Shown piece by piece: positions 54,401 through 56,241 of a DNA stretch of 64,000 bases (its first letter is position 1; each line of letters begins with the position of its first letter). A program made the position numbers and the translations under genes. Source of the stretch: Eucommia ulmoides (taxonomy: Eukaryota; Streptophyta; Magnoliopsida; Garryales; Eucommiaceae); the NCBI GenBank assembly GCA_016647705.1, contig CM028338.1, positions 13,174,240-13,238,239 on the forward strand, written 5' to 3'. The notes beneath the pieces were generated by a model that did no database searches, was not told where the DNA came from, and worked only from the letters and a program-made list of their open reading frames with translations.

Positions 54401-56198
54401 TGAGGTTTTCACTTCCTGATTGTGGCTCTGGTTCTTGGCATTGTTAAGGTTTACCTGTTCCTGCTGCTGTCTTCCTTTTAACCACCTTCTCAGCCAACAC
54501 CTAGAGACTTCCCGTGGACTTTCCAGCATGTCTTTGGTGTGGCAGGGCTTTTTACAGTACGTGCACCAGGTTTAGTCTCGGTTTTGTGGCTTTGGATTTT
54601 CTTGTTTTCCATTCTCGTGATTATCATTCCGCCATAGGTTGTTAGCCTTACCACCATCCCTTAGTGGACCATTTAGAGATCACGGCTGAACCTTCTTTAG
54701 GTTGGGATCTCATTGAGATATTGCAAAGTCTATTTTCCCAACACCTGAATGTGAATTTGATCAAATTCTGCATTGAGACTTGCAAGATATTCGAAAATCC
54801 TTTCCTTCTGTACAAAAATCTGGAGCATCCTTCTCTACTAGACGCACTTCATTCAATATTTTTTGTAATGATTCATTTCAGGGCAAAAGCCTTTCTGTGA
54901 TCGAAGATGTGCCTTGCTTAGTGGATGATATTTGTTTCTTGATTTCGTAAATAAGGGCTGCATCATGCATCTTGGAGTTGGCTTCCCAAATATCTTGAGC
55001 AGTTGAGAGAAACATACACGACCCTCTGATTTAAGAGTCTATAGAAGTCAAGAGCCACATATAGTCATGGAATCTTCTTCATTTCACGTGCTAAATTTTG
55101 GATCATTAGCTGCTAGACCAGCTTACGTGGCTCAGTTTTCCTCTTCCCCTCAAGTGCGCCTTAACAATCCGTGACCAATGCAGATAGTTTCAAGAGGGAT
55201 TCATATTCCGTAGTTCACCAGTTGACTGATATGGCAAGGCTGCAATACCGTTTCCAGAGGAGTTTTTGAGCAATTGTTGGGATTATCTGCCATTTTCTAG
55301 GCTAGGGTTGTGGCAATGAAGGCCGTAGCTGATCAGAAAGTGTTTCCGAGAGAGTAAATCTCTGTTTCCATGAAGAAAATGTTATTCTTGTTAATCAAAA
55401 ATATTCAGTACATGTCTATATATACATGATATGGCATCTATTCATGGAAAATAATGAAAGGGTGTCAACCCCTACAAATCAGGGATATTTATAACTAAAT
55501 ACAGAATAATCGGAAACTGCCCTTACTATCTAATTTTTAAGCTGTATATTTACTCCCTAAAAAGTGTGAATCCGCGAGATTCTCCAACTAGAACCTTAAG
55601 AACCCAAGCCAATCCAAACCTCTGGGCCATCTTTTGTGCATTTGCTGCAAGCATACTGTACCAGATCTGTGAGGTCATCCTGATAATAATTGTTAAAACC
55701 TTGTCAAGATCAATACTCACCATATAGTGACCTGGTCATGTGGGTGGGTGGGGGGTTATTGTGTTTTTGTTTCATTCGACTGTAATTCCCCAAACCCTTC
55801 ATTTGGTGCATCTTGGCTGCTCTGGCAACAAATACTTGGGCTCTGTTTGGTTAGTGCTCTCATCCCATCCTAAAATTGAAGAATTGATTCCTGCTTTGCT
55901 TAAGGAAGTGAGAAACCAAAAAAAAAAAAAAAAACTTGTTTTTTTTTAATTTTTTCCATCCCATCCCATCCCATTTGAGGGACACGCTCGGTATTTTGCT
56001 AATTCTTATTGAGAAGCCCTGATCAATCCTCATACCACTCATTCCCGAAATTGTTCATCAGCTTTGTTCTCGATCTTCTCTGTTCATCGCCATCGTCTTG
56101 GTCGTCGTCCTCCTCCTCCTCCTCTTCGTCGTGGTCATTGTCCTCCTCCTACTCGTCTTCGCCGTCCTCGTCGTTGTTGCCTCTCATCTGTGTAAGCT

Positions 56199-56241
<43 letters not shown>
